Shown here one piece after another: positions 63,735-64,000 of a stretch of 64,000 bases of DNA. The translations under genes were made by a program, and so were the position numbers. Each line of letters opens with the position of its first letter. Positions within the stretch are counted from its first letter, which is position 1. The notes beneath the pieces are model-generated. The model saw only the letters and a list, made by a program, of their open reading frames with translations. It had not been told where the DNA came from and did not search any database. The stretch is from Sipunculus nudus (taxonomy: Eukaryota > Annelida > Sipuncula > Golfingiida > Sipunculidae): assembly GCA_026874595.1 (NCBI GenBank), contig CM049308.1, forward strand, positions 41,712,527 to 41,776,526. The letters are read 5' to 3'.

Positions 63735-64000
63735 CTCTGACCTCATTAAATATGTGTGAATTTTGATGAGAATGCAATTCAGGTGAGAAACTCTATTTGT
63801 AAATAGGTTTGAATAGTTTAATGAAAATTGTTAGAATTTTTTGTAGTCACCAAGGTGCCTCGAAAGTGTGGTAACCTCTGACCTCATTAAATATGTGTTT
63901 TTTCATAAGAATGTAATTTAGGTGAGAAACTGTATTGGTTAATAAGTATCATGAGTTTCATGAAAATCTATAGGATTTTTTGGTGAGTCACCAAGGTGCC
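63735..64000 (+). repeat. Tandem repeat, unit about 141 bp, running off the window
   Basis: CTCTGACCTCATTAAATATG recurs at 63735 and 63876, GTGAGAAACT-TATT follows each, and AGTCACCAAGGTGCC occurs at 63846 and 63986. Two copies are visible and the array may continue to the right. Confidence 0.75.

Overview
This is a eukaryotic, AT-rich, repeat-dense window with almost no intact host coding sequence. The mix of elements suggests a marine lophotrochozoan, most likely a bivalve mollusc. That mix is a Helentron with a C-terminal endonuclease, tandem-core non-autonomous elements with an ACGG-type microsatellite, an L1/Tx1-type LINE, Ty3/Gypsy remnants, a ZMYM1/hAT-type pseudogene and a carbohydrate sulfotransferase gene. 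The species is inferred, not shown.

Layout. 1-15.9 kb holds a diverged ~1.3 kb tandem duplication, a palindromic 43-bp array (about 5.0-5.24 kb), an A-rich foldback element with a 26-bp perfect inverted repeat (6.6-7.45 kb), two tRNA-derived SINE-like heads, and a 67-bp satellite array split by a 2.2 kb element made of ~340-bp core repeats. 15.95-16.57 kb holds what I consider the most unusual object: a miniature LTR element. It has TG...CA repeats of about 141-156 bp, a primer-binding-like site, a 119-bp interior and a polypurine tract. Each LTR contains a tRNA-Thr-like sequence with pol III A and B boxes, and the 3' LTR is preceded by two identical truncated 103-bp units. 20.4-21.3 kb is another ~103-bp satellite. 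22.5-27.2 kb contains two exons of a minus-strand carbohydrate sulfotransferase, whose intron has taken in a foldback element carrying a solo LTR.

29.0-33.8 kb is a decayed minus-strand Ty3/Gypsy element with a 133-bp 3' LTR and polypurine tract. 33.8-34.8 kb is a core-repeat array. 35.37-36.29 kb is a MITE-like element with GGACC-rich inverted termini. 36.9-40.8 kb is an L1/Tx1-type LINE ORF2 broken by stops and frameshifts. 40.9-43.7 kb is a plus-strand Gypsy remnant that has lost the reverse-transcriptase palm. 45.3-46.7 kb is a ZMYM1/hAT-type pseudogene.

The right end, 53.97-61.42 kb, is dominated by a nearly complete minus-strand Helentron. It has an N-terminal 46-residue repeat domain, a zinc-binding region, an HUH Rep domain, a PIF1-type helicase and an AP-type endonuclease. 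It has a recognisable spliced first exon and a GTGTCG/CGACAC hairpin next to a CTAG 3' end. It is interrupted by two amber codons and about three frameshifts. Upstream at 63.2-63.65 kb is an unrecognised small coiled-coil ORF with an internal 33-bp duplication open in two frames, and the window ends in a ~141-bp tandem repeat.

Apart from the sulfotransferase (and possibly the 63 kb ORF), everything supported here is mobile DNA, its debris, or tandem repeats. The biology is nested insertion and array formation, not a cooperating gene set.
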